Source: Megasphaera geminata F0357
GTDB taxonomy: Bacteria; Bacillota; Negativicutes; Veillonellales; Megasphaeraceae
Length of the DNA: 43,288 nt
Assembly: GCF_000239275.1 (NCBI RefSeq)
Contig: NZ_JH417605.1
Span: 51,021-94,308, forward strand
Direction of reading: 5' to 3'
Shown: positions 1 through 8,147 of the stretch, in pieces
Position numbering within the stretch: the stretch's first letter is position 1
Layout: each line of letters opens with the position of its first letter
Position numbers and translations under genes: made by a program
Notes under the pieces: generated by a model
Database searches by the model: none
What the model saw: the letters and a program-made list of their open reading frames with translations, nothing else
What the model was told of the DNA's origin: nothing

Positions 1-2
1 CC

Positions 3-83
3 GGCGAATTTAATGAACGGGGTATTGTTTTGCGGAGCCTTCGCATAGGCGGTCCCGATGTTGTTGAAAAGAAAGAAGAATAA
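3..83 (+). CDS. C-terminal tail of an upstream gene (partial)
   Basis: Frame 3 is open from the window edge to a TAA at 81-83 and ends in a charged tail (VVEKKEE). The next gene's ribosome binding site begins about 5 bases later, so the two are probably co-transcribed. The stretch GIVLRSL vaguely resembles the end of DUF4446 proteins, which in Firmicutes can lie near parB and DUF951 genes. With only 26 residues visible the identity is a guess. Confidence 0.3.
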   Translation, partial: GEFNERGIVLRSLRIGGPDVVEKKEE

Positions 84-102
84 AAGCGGAGGAGAGAACA
101 GC

Positions 103-309
103 ATGGCCGATTTTATACGCTATCATACGGGAGATACGGTTCAATTGAAAAAAGCGCATCCTTGCGGCTCCGATGAGTGGGAGGTCATGCGTACCGGTGT
201 TGACTTTATTATTATCTGCAAGGGTTGCGGCCACCGTGTCATGGTGCCGCGTCCGAAATTTGAGAAGTCGGTAAAAAAAATTTTGCAACGTGCCGAAAAA
301 GAGTCATAG
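103..309 (+). CDS. DUF951 family small protein
   Basis: A 68-residue protein starting MADFIRYHTGDTVQLKKAHP. The N-terminal GDTVQLKKAHPCG block, the central WEVMRTGVDF block and the CKGCGHRVMVPR motif are the hallmarks of the DUF951 (YyzM-like) family found across Firmicutes. Cys21 and the CxxC pair at Cys39/Cys42 could bind a metal, though the family has no settled function. The ATG at 103 is chosen because GGAGGAG lies just upstream and the family begins here; the longer in-frame ATG at 58 lies inside the preceding reading frame. A strong terminator follows directly, so this is the last gene of its operon. Confidence 0.85.
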   Translation: MADFIRYHTGDTVQLKKAHPCGSDEWEVMRTGVDFIIICKGCGHRVMVPRPKFEKSVKKILQRAEKES

Positions 310-315
310 GCGGCA

Positions 316-350
316 AAGAGCACGATTCGTTGAGAGTCGTGCTCTTTTTT
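316..350 (+). terminator. Rho-independent terminator after the DUF951 gene
   Basis: An 11-pair stem (arms 316-326 and 336-346, one G-T pair) is followed by a T run. It separates the DUF951 transcript from the histidine operon. Confidence 0.85.
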
Positions 351-444
351 ATATGTATGTCAGCGATTAACTTTTGTTTTTGTGCAAAATGTTTTTAGAA
401 AACAGAGACAGAAGCACCGGTTTTGTAAGCGCCTTTTTTTGAGG

Positions 445-473
445 TTGATTTTTGGCGATACTGTTGATATTAT
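445..473 (+). promoter_or_regulatory. Probable promoter of the histidine operon
   Basis: TTGATT (445-450) and TATTAT (468-473) are 17 bases apart, a fair sigma-70/SigA pair. Transcription would start near 480, about 55 bases before hisZ. No T-box or His-rich leader peptide was seen between 351 and 533. Confidence 0.5.
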
Positions 474-484
474 ATAAACATATC

Positions 485-510
485 CATCGCTTTAACAAAT
501 TAAAGCGATG
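485..510 (+). other. Perfect 10-bp hairpin at the 5' end of the his leader
   Basis: CATCGCTTTA and TAAAGCGATG are exact reverse complements around a 6-base loop. No T run follows, so it is not a terminator. It lies at the predicted 5' end of the mRNA, about 10 bases before the hisZ Shine-Dalgarno, so it might protect the transcript or affect ribosome access. Confidence 0.5.
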
Positions 511-533
511 AAGAAAATTAAGGAGAGATACTG

Positions 534-1754
534 ATGGACGGGAACAGCCTGGACGGAGTAAAAATGCTGCATCATGATGAAATACGTAATTATGCACGCA
601 TTCAACGCAGATTATTGGACGTTTTCAGCCGGTACGGCTGTAAACTTGTAGAAACGCCGAATTTTGCTGATTACGATATGTGCAGCACAGTTTTTCCTGA
701 TTTACGCAAGGAAATGGTCAAGACGGTCGATGCTGACGGTACGGTTCCCGTCCTTCGCCCTGACGTGACATTGCCTATAGTGGAGACGGCGGCTCGCGAA
801 TATCCGCAGGCCCGTAAACTTTTGAAATTTGCCTATGTGAGTACGGTCTTTCGTAATTATTCCGGCCGCAGTACCTATGGCCGCGACTTTCTTCAAGGCG
901 GAGCGGAAATTCTCGGGATTGACAGCGCTGAATGCGACGGAGAAGTCATCTCCATGGCGGCCGATCTTTTGACCTCTGTCGGAGTTGAAGATATGCATAT
1001 CGACTTGGGAAATGCCGCTTACGGAAACGCGCTTTTTGATGGGAGCGGCTTAAAAGAAGAAGAAAAAAGAGTATTAAGGCGGTTATTGAGTGAGCGCGAT
1101 ATCGTGGCTTATCATGTTTTCACGGATTCATTAGCGCTGGAACAATCGTACCGTGATGTTTTGGATGCATTGCCGATGCTCTTCGGCCCTTATTCCGAAA
1201 TCTCGGCAAAGGCTCGCGCATATTGTCTGAACGGGGCTATGCACAATGCGTTAACCCGATTGGAAGAAATCAATCGTTTTCTTACATTTTCCGGATATAG
1301 AGATACCCTTCAACTCGATTTGGGATTTACCGGCCCGTTGGGGTATTATACGGATATGATATTCAAGATTTATGCAAACGGCGCATTTTGTGAACTCATC
1401 AGCGGCGGTCGTTATAATACACTTTCACGGCTGTTCGGTGTCGACAGACCTGCCTGCGGCTTCGGCATGAATATCAATATCCTCTATGAATTCATGAAGG
1501 ACGGCGGGCTTTTAAAAGATAATGAACCGGCCTCGGAGCTGGCTGTCATTTATGATCGTTGTGATGAACGGCTTGTTGCGGACGTTTTCCGCTGGCGCCG
1601 GCTCGGTTGCCGTATCGGTATATATAACAGAGAGGTTTTTATCGATACCCGTGACTATAAGAGTATCTGCCAATACAGCGACGGCGTGTACAGTAAAGAC
1701 GGTAAGGAATTGAGTGCCGCCGATATGGAAGTACTCGTACAGGAGGTGAGATGA
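534..1754 (+). CDS. hisZ: ATP phosphoribosyltransferase regulatory subunit HisZ
   Basis: A 406-residue class II aminoacyl-tRNA-synthetase-like protein without synthetase function. It pairs with the short HisG to form the hetero-octameric enzyme of the first histidine step and carries histidine feedback control. Visible are a motif-2-like region (LRPDVTLPI, FRNYSG, GRDFLQGGAEILG) and the late glycine-rich GGRYNTLSRLFG motif, as in HisS/HisZ. The anticodon-binding domain is missing, which separates it from HisS, and the next gene is the short HisG. AGGAGA at 521-526 supports the ATG at 534. It overlaps hisG by 4 bases and is the first gene of the operon. Confidence 0.93.
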   Translation: MDGNSLDGVKMLHHDEIRNYARIQRRLLDVFSRYGCKLVETPNFADYDMCSTVFPDLRKEMVKTVDADGTVPVLRPDVTLPIVETAAREYPQARKLLKFAYVSTVFRNYSGRSTYGRDFLQGGAEILGIDSAECDGEVISMAADLLTSVGVEDMHIDLGNAAYGNALFDGSGLKEEEKRVLRRLLSERDIVAYHVFTDSLALEQSYRDVLDALPMLFGPYSEISAKARAYCLNGAMHNALTRLEEINRFLTFSGYRDTLQLDLGFTGPLGYYTDMIFKIYANGAFCELISGGRYNTLSRLFGVDRPACGFGMNINILYEFMKDGGLLKDNEPASELAVIYDRCDERLVADVFRWRRLGCRIGIYNREVFIDTRDYKSICQYSDGVYSKDGKELSAADMEVLVQEVR

Positions 1755-2398
1755 TGACACTGCATATTGCTTTGGCCAAAGGGCGGATTCATAAGCAGGT
1801 AATGGCCTATCTTCAAGAGAGCGGCTATGATTTTCCGACCTATTCCGAAGAGAGCCGCAAACTGATTTTTGCCGATCGCAGCGGACAGCTTAAAGTAACT
1901 CTTGTCAAATCTCCCGATGTAGCCGTTTATGTCGAACGGGGCGCCACCGATATCGGTATTGTCGGAAAGGATGTGCTTGTTGAAGAGTGTTTCTGTGCGG
2001 ACGTATACGAAATAGCGGATCTTAATATAGGCCGCTGCCGTATGGCCGTTGCCGGTGTTGCCGGCAATGAGCCGGAGCTGACGAAACGTCTTACAATCGG
2101 TACTAAATACCCGCGTATTGCACGACAGTATTTTGAAAAGAATCATTACAGTGTTGATATTGTCAAGCTTAACGGATCCGTTGAACTGGCCCCGCTTGTC
2201 GGCTTGGCCGACCTCATCGTGGATCTTGTTGAGACGGGCAGTACATTAAAAGCCAACGGGTTGGAAGTACGGGATTACATTATGGATTTCAGCGCCCGTA
2301 TGATTTGTAATCCCGTCGCGTTTAAATTGAAGAAACGCGAGATCGAAGCGATATGTTCAGTTATGGAAAAACGCAAAGCGGCAGGGGGGAAGCGATGA
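1751..2398 (+). CDS. hisG: ATP phosphoribosyltransferase catalytic subunit, short form
   Basis: HisG condenses ATP with PRPP, the committed step of histidine synthesis. At 215 residues it is the short HisG type, lacking the C-terminal histidine-binding domain and therefore needing HisZ, which is encoded just upstream. Recognisable segments are the N-terminal LALAKGRIHKQVMAYL, GATDIGIVGKDVL, and the PRPP-binding loop VDLVETGSTL. AGGAGG at 1741-1746 precedes two tandem ATGs (1751, 1754). The end overlaps the hisD start by 4 bases, which suggests translational coupling. Confidence 0.95.
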   Translation: MMTLHIALAKGRIHKQVMAYLQESGYDFPTYSEESRKLIFADRSGQLKVTLVKSPDVAVYVERGATDIGIVGKDVLVEECFCADVYEIADLNIGRCRMAVAGVAGNEPELTKRLTIGTKYPRIARQYFEKNHYSVDIVKLNGSVELAPLVGLADLIVDLVETGSTLKANGLEVRDYIMDFSARMICNPVAFKLKKREIEAICSVMEKRKAAGGKR

Positions 2399-3687
2399 TG
2401 GAGCGGATAAAGGTGCCTGCGGAAGGATTGACATTACGGGCTATACGTGAAATTACGGCGCGCACGCAGGCCGGCGATACTGCGATACACGAGCGGACAC
2501 AGACCGTTTTGGAAGCAGTGCGTACAGGCGGTGACGCGGCAGTTCGTAAATTTACGGCGCGTTTTGACGGTGTTGAACTTGCAGATTTTCGCGTAAGCGC
2601 CGCTGAAATGGAAGCGGCCCGGGTGCAGGCGGGGGCGAATTTTATAAGTATTCTCGAAGAAGCGTGTAATAATATTCGCGCTTACCATGAACGGCAGGCG
2701 GAAACGACTTGGTTTGAAGAATGCCGCCCGGGCGTGCATTTGGGAACGAAGTTTACCCCTATTCAGCGCGTCGGTGTGTATGTACCCGGCGGTACGGCCG
2801 CCTACCCGTCAACCGTGCTTATGGATACGATACCGGCGCAGGTTGCGGGCGTACCTTCCCTTGCCGTTTTTACGCCGCCCGATCGGGACGGCTCCGTTAA
2901 TCCGTATATCCTGGCTGCCGCATCTGTCGCGGGAGTAAAGGAAATTTATAAGATTGGCGGAGCACAGGGCATCGCCGCCGCTGCGTACGGGACGGAAACG
3001 GTCGAACCGGTCTTTAAAATCGTCGGGCCCGGCAATGCCTATGTAGCTATGGCCAAACGTCTCGTTTTCGGTCTGGTCGGCATCGATATGATTGCCGGGC
3101 CCAGTGAAGTCGGCATTCTTGCTGATGACAGCGCCAATCCCGTTTGGATTGCGGCGGATATGCTGGCGCAGGCCGAACATGACAGACGGGCCGCTCTTTT
3201 CCTGGTTACGCCGAGTGAACAACTGGCAGAGGCTGTAGAAGGAGAAGTGCGGCGTCAGGTAAAAGAACTGAAACGCAGTAATATTGCAGAGGCCGCCGTC
3301 AACGATTACGGGAAAATCTTCATAACCGAAGATAAAGAACAAGCCGTAGAGATAATGAACCGTATTGCTCCGGAACATTTGGAAATACTCTTTGAGGAAC
3401 CGGCATCTTATATACCGGCTATTGTCAATGCGGGCGCAATATTCATGGGGCCGTATACGCCTGAACCGCTGGGCGATTACTTTGCCGGGCCCAATCATAC
3501 CCTGCCGACAATGGGGACCGCCGCTTTTTCGTCCCCCCTCGGCGTCTATGATTTCGTCAAGCGGTCCAGTTTACTGCAATATGATCAACAAGCTTTTACA
3601 GCGGTTGCCGAAAAGGTAGCGGTTTTTGCCGATGTGGAAGGTCTGGAGGCACACGGATTGGCAATGAGGAGGAGATTGGATGGATAA
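2395..3687 (+). CDS. hisD: Histidinol dehydrogenase
   Basis: HisD performs the last two steps, the NAD-dependent oxidation of histidinol to histidine. The translation carries the family signature: GVYVPGGTAAYPSTVLM, the KIGGAQGIAA block, GPGNAYVAMAK, the AGPSEV motif, the zinc-site segment DMLAQAEHD and the catalytic APEHLEI (Glu-His pair). The length of about 430 residues is normal. The start is at the double ATG 2395/2398 behind GGGGGGA; a farther upstream ATG at 2353 lies inside hisG and has no family similarity. It overlaps hisC by 8 bases. Confidence 0.95.
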   Translation: MMERIKVPAEGLTLRAIREITARTQAGDTAIHERTQTVLEAVRTGGDAAVRKFTARFDGVELADFRVSAAEMEAARVQAGANFISILEEACNNIRAYHERQAETTWFEECRPGVHLGTKFTPIQRVGVYVPGGTAAYPSTVLMDTIPAQVAGVPSLAVFTPPDRDGSVNPYILAAASVAGVKEIYKIGGAQGIAAAAYGTETVEPVFKIVGPGNAYVAMAKRLVFGLVGIDMIAGPSEVGILADDSANPVWIAADMLAQAEHDRRAALFLVTPSEQLAEAVEGEVRRQVKELKRSNIAEAAVNDYGKIFITEDKEQAVEIMNRIAPEHLEILFEEPASYIPAIVNAGAIFMGPYTPEPLGDYFAGPNHTLPTMGTAAFSSPLGVYDFVKRSSLLQYDQQAFTAVAEKVAVFADVEGLEAHGLAMRRRLDG

Positions 3688-4753
3688 CAGATGGATACGA
3701 AAGACGTTGCAGAAGGCGGAGCCGTATGTCGTTCCGGCCATTTCCGAGTCGATTGTCATCAATGCCAATGAAAGTCCTTACACTATCTTTGATTTTCCGG
3801 AAGTCCGCAGAGATTACGAGAAACGATTTGTTCGATTTCGTTCCTGCCGTTATCCTGATCCGTACGCGGAAGAATTGCGCCTTGCCTTGAGCGGGTATAT
3901 GGGGTGTGAACCGGGAGAAATCCTCGTGGGCAACGGCGGTGACGAAATTATCGGTCTTACTGTGAATACCTTCATCAACCCCGGTGATACGGTTTTAACG
4001 CACTGGCCGACTTTCGATATGTACGGCATTGATGCGGTCATGATCGGCGGCAGAGAGGTGCGTGTTCCCGATGAAGACGGGTTTGTACGCAACGCCGCCG
4101 CATATAGGCGGAAGGTGGAAGAAGTACAGCCGAAATTGACGGTTATCTGCAACCCCAATAATCCGACCGGCCACGTATGGTCGCTGGCTGAGGTGGAGTC
4201 GATTGCGGCGGCCGCAAAAAATCCGCTCCTCGTGGATGAGGCATATATGGAATTTGCCGCCGCCGACAGCGCTGTTTCCCTGATTCATAAATATGATAAT
4301 CTCATCGTTCTCAGAACGCTGTCCAAGTCTTTCGGGCTTGCAGGCTATCGCATCGGGTATGCCGTAGCGAATAAAGAGATGATAAAGGCCCTTTCCCTGA
4401 TGAAACCGGCATATAATGTAAATGCCATGTCTCAACTCGTCGGTCTCGTAGCTATGGATAATCGTGATAAGATCCTTGCCTATACGATTCCGCGCATTAC
4501 AGCGGCACGACGGTATCTGGCAGAGAAACTCCGCACCCTCCCGGATGTCGCCGTTTATGACAGCGCGGCCAATTTTATTCTTATCCGCGTACCTGACGGG
4601 GCCGCTGCGGTCAATGCGCTCTCCGCGGCGGATATTGCCGTGCGTTCATATAAAACGGAAGCGCTGAAAAACTGTCTGCGCCTTACCGTCACGACAAATG
4701 AAACGGCAGATCGCATTATCACTGCTTTACGAAAGGAGTACAGTCATGCGTAG
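3680..4753 (+). CDS. hisC: Histidinol-phosphate aminotransferase
   Basis: A 357-residue PLP enzyme (aminotransferase fold type I) that converts imidazole acetol phosphate and glutamate to histidinol phosphate. Key features are NANESPY near the N-terminus, NGGDEII, CNPNNPTGH (substrate and cofactor loop), the LVDEAYMEF segment and SKSFGLAGYRIGYA with Lys216 as the expected Schiff-base lysine. A GAGGAGA site precedes the ATG inside the end of hisD. The stop overlaps the hisB start by 8 bases, consistent with one tightly packed operon. Confidence 0.94.
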   Translation: MDNRWIRKTLQKAEPYVVPAISESIVINANESPYTIFDFPEVRRDYEKRFVRFRSCRYPDPYAEELRLALSGYMGCEPGEILVGNGGDEIIGLTVNTFINPGDTVLTHWPTFDMYGIDAVMIGGREVRVPDEDGFVRNAAAYRRKVEEVQPKLTVICNPNNPTGHVWSLAEVESIAAAAKNPLLVDEAYMEFAAADSAVSLIHKYDNLIVLRTLSKSFGLAGYRIGYAVANKEMIKALSLMKPAYNVNAMSQLVGLVAMDNRDKILAYTIPRITAARRYLAEKLRTLPDVAVYDSAANFILIRVPDGAAAVNALSAADIAVRSYKTEALKNCLRLTVTTNETADRIITALRKEYSHA

Positions 4754-5328
4754 TGCAACAATAGAACGGAAGACCGGAGAAACACAGATTTTACTTTCTC
4801 TCAATGTCGACGGCACGGGAATCTTCTCCGGCTCGTCCGGCATCGGCTTTTTTGACCATATGCTGCAGCTTTTTTCCCGCCACGGGTCTTTTGATTTAGC
4901 TGTTTCCGTAGACGGGGATTTAGCAGTCGATACGCATCATACATTGGAAGATTTGGCTATCGTTCTCGGTGATGCTTTAACTGAGGCGTTGGGGAACAGG
5001 GCGGGTATTCGCCGCTACGGCATGTTTTATTGTCCTATGGACGAGGCGCTGACCAGGGTTGTTATTGATCTGAGCGGCCGTCCTTATCTGGTCTGCGATG
5101 TGACCGTGCGGGCAGAGAGGATCGGTGATTTTGAAAACGGAAATGCTGTACGATTTTCTCTATGCGTTTGCCGTTCACGGCGGCATGAACCTGCATATAG
5201 CCAATCTCTACGGCAGTAACAGTCATCACATTGTCGAGTCCGTCTTTAAGGCTCTCGGACATGCGCTGCGTGAAGCCGTGTATGATGACGGAAGCGGCGT
5301 TATACTGTCGACTAAAGGAGTGCTATAA
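4746..5328 (+). CDS. hisB: Imidazoleglycerol-phosphate dehydratase (frameshifted)
   Basis: Monofunctional IGP dehydratase, the HisB type without a fused phosphatase domain. The N-terminal frame shows ERKTGET, GIGFFDHMLQLF and the metal-binding DTHHTLEDLAI. After GDFE at about 5130 it turns to nonsense, while the neighbouring frame carries on with TEMLYDFLYAFAVHGG, the second metal site NSHHIVES and the terminal STKGVL. Removing one A from the AAAA run at 5134-5137 restores an uninterrupted 193-residue protein of normal length. All flanking his genes are intact, so this is probably a sequencing error. AAAGGAG supports the ATG at 4746. Confidence 0.92.
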
Positions 5329-5943
5329 ATGAATCTTGTCATCGTCGATTACGGTGTCGGTAACCTGGCCAATGTTGTTTACGCATGGCGGCGCCTCGGA
5401 GAAAACCCGATTGTTACGGGAGATGCCGATGTTATCCGCACAGCCGATCTTATTGAGCTTCCCGGCGTCGGCGCCATGCGTGATGCCGTACGCAATTTGA
5501 AGGAAAGAAAGCTGGTTGAAGTTCTGACGGAGAAGGTTCGTTCCGGTACCTTCCTTCTCGGTGTATGTCTCGGTATGCAGGCTCTTTTTGAGTGTTCTCA
5601 TGAAGGGGGAAAGCATGAGACTTTAGGGTTTCTTCCCGGTGAAGTCGTGCCTTTCCGGACGCATCTGAAAGTACCTCATATGGGCTGGAATGAGCTGAAC
5701 TTTGTGCGCCGTCATTGGCTGGAGAACGGACTGCCGGCACGGCCGTATGTATATTTCGTCCACTCCTATCATAAGGTGCCCGTTCATACGGACGATGTGA
5801 TTGCCGCGACCGAGTACGACGGTGCCGTACCGGCAATCTGCGGCAGGGATAATGTCCTGGGCATGCAGTTTCATCCCGAAAAAAGCGGCGCCGTCGGCAG
5901 CCGTCTTTTAGAAAATATATTGACATATGTGCGGAAGGAGTAA
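5329..5943 (+). CDS. hisH: Imidazole glycerol phosphate synthase, glutaminase subunit HisH
   Basis: A 204-residue class I glutamine amidotransferase that feeds ammonia to HisF. The oxyanion-hole region ELPGVGAM, the nucleophile in GVCLGMQ (Cys80) and the MQFHPEKS pair (His182, Glu184) form the expected catalytic triad. The start follows the hisB stop directly (TAA then ATG) with AAAGGAG upstream. Its partner hisF lies one gene further on, with hisA between them, a common order in his operons. Confidence 0.95.
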   Translation: MNLVIVDYGVGNLANVVYAWRRLGENPIVTGDADVIRTADLIELPGVGAMRDAVRNLKERKLVEVLTEKVRSGTFLLGVCLGMQALFECSHEGGKHETLGFLPGEVVPFRTHLKVPHMGWNELNFVRRHWLENGLPARPYVYFVHSYHKVPVHTDDVIAATEYDGAVPAICGRDNVLGMQFHPEKSGAVGSRLLENILTYVRKE

Positions 5944-5947
5944 GGCC

Positions 5948-6664
5948 ATGATAGTATTTCCTGCAATAGATATACAGAACGGCCGTGTCGTTCGCTTGCG
6001 CCAGGGGGTTGCAGGCGCCGGTAAGGAATATTTTGAAGATCCTGTGGAAGCGGCGCGCAAGTGGTGCGATGAAGGGGCGCTCTTTCTCCATGTTGTCGAT
6101 TTGGACGGCGCCTTTGCCGGTGAACCGAAGAACAAAGACATCATCAGACGCATCTGTGAGTCCGTCGAAATTCCTGTTGAAGTCGGCGGCGGCATACGTA
6201 CGGAAGAGGCCATTGAAGAATATCTCAATAATGGAGTGAGCCGTGTTATCCTCGGTTCAAAGGCTGCGGAAGATCAGCATTTTCTCGTCGAGGCCGCGCG
6301 GCAATACGCTTCGAGCCTGGCGGTCTCCCTTGATGCGAAAAATGATGTCGTCGCGACTCACGGCTGGGTGGACGGCAGTGATAAAAAAGTCATCCCCTTT
6401 GCACTGTTTTTGCTGTCTATCGGTATTCGTACCCTTATTTATACGGATATCCGTCGTGACGGTATGTTGACAGGGCCTAATCTGGCCATGCTCGAAAAAC
6501 TGCAGCAACTGCCTTTTATTCGCCTTATTGCCTCCGGCGGTATCGGTACAATTGAGGATCTCAAGGCTTTACGGGCAATGGGGATTTACGGCGCCATCAC
6601 AGGGACGGCCCTTTACGAAGGACGGGTGACAATGGCCGAGATCCGCGCTTTGGGAGGAATGTAA
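5948..6664 (+). CDS. hisA: Phosphoribosylformimino-AICAR-phosphate isomerase HisA
   Basis: A 239-residue TIM-barrel isomerase (ProFAR to PRFAR). It shows [17 protein letters not shown] with the catalytic Asp8, the phosphate-binding [22 protein letters not shown] with the second catalytic aspartate, [14 protein letters not shown] and the C-terminal phosphate site IASGGIGT. The ATG at 5948 is preferred over the in-frame ATG at 5927 because GGAAGGAG precedes it and the family starts MIVFPAID. It is separated from hisF by one base. Confidence 0.95.
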   Translation: MIVFPAIDIQNGRVVRLRQGVAGAGKEYFEDPVEAARKWCDEGALFLHVVDLDGAFAGEPKNKDIIRRICESVEIPVEVGGGIRTEEAIEEYLNNGVSRVILGSKAAEDQHFLVEAARQYASSLAVSLDAKNDVVATHGWVDGSDKKVIPFALFLLSIGIRTLIYTDIRRDGMLTGPNLAMLEKLQQLPFIRLIASGGIGTIEDLKALRAMGIYGAITGTALYEGRVTMAEIRALGGM

Positions 6665-6665
6665 G

Positions 6666-7430
6666 ATGCTGGCCAAACGAATCGTACCCTGCCTGGACGT
6701 GCGCGACGGCCGCGTTGTCAAGGGAAAACAATTTAAAAATATACACGACGTAGATGATCCCGTGAAATTGGGAGCGCTATACTCGGCTCAGCTGGCCGAC
6801 GAACTCGTCTTTTACGATATAACGGCAACACATGGAGAACGGCCTCTTTTCCTTGATATTGTCGAACGTGTCGCTCAAGCGGTGGATATCCCTTTCACCA
6901 TCGGCGGCGGTATCGGCAGCATTGATGATTTTCGTCGTGTGCTTAATGCTGGCGCCGATAAGGTTTCCGTGAATTCGGCCGCGGTCAGAAGGCCTGAACT
7001 CATTCGTGAGGGAGCTGAAAGCTTCGGTAATCAGTGTGTCGTCCTTTCCGTCGATGCCAAACGGTGCGGGCCCGGGAAATGGCAGGTCTATATCGCCGGC
7101 GGCAGAGAGAATACGGGACTTGATGCGGTACAATGGGCTAAATACGGAGTCGCCCTCGGTGCCGGTGAAATCTGTATTAACTCGATTGATGCGGACGGAG
7201 AGAAAGGCGGTTTCGATCTGGAACTGAACGGGATATTGGCACGTGAGCTGCCTGTACCGATTATTGCCTCCGGCGGCGCCGGGAAAAAAGAGGATTTTAA
7301 AGATGTTTTTCTCGTCGGCGCCGATGCAGCCTTGGCGGCATCCGTTTTCCACTACGGAGAGATATCCGTTTTTGACTTAAAGCAGTATTTGGCTGCAGAA
7401 GGAATTGCCGTGAGAGGGGTGGAAATTTAA
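6666..7430 (+). CDS. hisF: Imidazole glycerol phosphate synthase, cyclase subunit HisF
   Basis: A 254-residue TIM barrel that closes the imidazole ring with ammonia from HisH, giving IGP and AICAR. Diagnostic are [16 protein letters not shown] (catalytic Asp11), the FTIGGGI phosphate loop, VLSVDAKR with the second catalytic aspartate, and IASGGAG near the C-terminus. It resembles HisA by descent, but the CLDV start and the [10 protein letters not shown] segment assign it to HisF. The stop TAA is directly followed by the hisIE ATG. Confidence 0.95.
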   Translation: MLAKRIVPCLDVRDGRVVKGKQFKNIHDVDDPVKLGALYSAQLADELVFYDITATHGERPLFLDIVERVAQAVDIPFTIGGGIGSIDDFRRVLNAGADKVSVNSAAVRRPELIREGAESFGNQCVVLSVDAKRCGPGKWQVYIAGGRENTGLDAVQWAKYGVALGAGEICINSIDADGEKGGFDLELNGILARELPVPIIASGGAGKKEDFKDVFLVGADAALAASVFHYGEISVFDLKQYLAAEGIAVRGVEI

Positions 7431-8138
7431 ATGGAATTTGTCGGGATCGAATCCGTACGCTTTAATGAGATAGGCCTTGTCCCCGCCGTCATCCAAGAAA
7501 GCAAAAGCGGTAAGGTGCTCATGGTAGCCTATATGAATAAAGAGTCCCTTGCCAAAACGGTTGAAACGGGAGAAACATGGTTTTATAGCCGCAGCCGTCA
7601 GGAGCTGTGGCATAAGGGCGCCGTATCGGGACACAGACAAAGAGTTATCGCCGCAAGCGTCGATTGTGACGGCGATACACTTCTCTTTCAGGTGGAGCAG
7701 ACGGGAGCTGCCTGCCATACCGGCCGTAAGACATGCTTTTACCGGGGGCTTTGCGGCCTGCCCGGAAAAGATGATCGCAGTCTCAGCGTTTTCTCGGACC
7801 TGCAGGACAGAATAGAAAAAAAACGCCTTCATCCGACGGAAAAATCATATACTGCGTATTTATTGGAAACGGGAACGGATAAGATTTGTAAAAAAATCGG
7901 TGAAGAAGCGGCGGAAGTGATTATTGCCGCCAAAAATGTTACTGTCTGCGCCGATGCGGCACAGTTGCCGCAACTACGGGAAGAAGCCATAGGCGAGTCG
8001 GCGGACCTCTTCTATCATATGGCCGTGCTGTGGGAAGCTGTCGGACTTACTGTCCAGGATGTGGCTGCCTGCCTGGCGGCACGTTCCCGAAAAGAAGAAA
8101 ATAAAAAAGAAACCGGTCATTGTGACAAGACCTTTTAG
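7431..8138 (+). CDS. hisIE: Bifunctional phosphoribosyl-AMP cyclohydrolase / phosphoribosyl-ATP pyrophosphatase
   Basis: A two-domain protein of 235 residues. The first half is His[26 protein letters not shown], and the zinc and magnesium site [17 protein letters not shown] with [13 protein letters not shown]. The second half, from about residue 120, is the all-alpha MazG-like His[31 protein letters not shown] and the later EESIG-like and DLFYHM segments. It catalyses steps 2 and 3. The fused arrangement is common in bacteria. The HAD gene follows after 9 bases and reads as part of the same operon. Confidence 0.94.
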   Translation: MEFVGIESVRFNEIGLVPAVIQESKSGKVLMVAYMNKESLAKTVETGETWFYSRSRQELWHKGAVSGHRQRVIAASVDCDGDTLLFQVEQTGAACHTGRKTCFYRGLCGLPGKDDRSLSVFSDLQDRIEKKRLHPTEKSYTAYLLETGTDKICKKIGEEAAEVIIAAKNVTVCADAAQLPQLREEAIGESADLFYHMAVLWEAVGLTVQDVAACLAARSRKEENKKETGHCDKTF

Positions 8139-8147
8139 AGGTATAAC

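Noticed and set aside
310-533. T-box or histidine attenuator in the his leader
   Set aside because: No T-box sequence, no run of histidine codons and no terminator-antiterminator pair could be found.
5130-5140. Programmed ribosomal frameshifting in hisB and the other broken genes
   Set aside because: The sites share no slippery heptamer or downstream pseudoknot, shift in both directions, and hit families not known for recoding.
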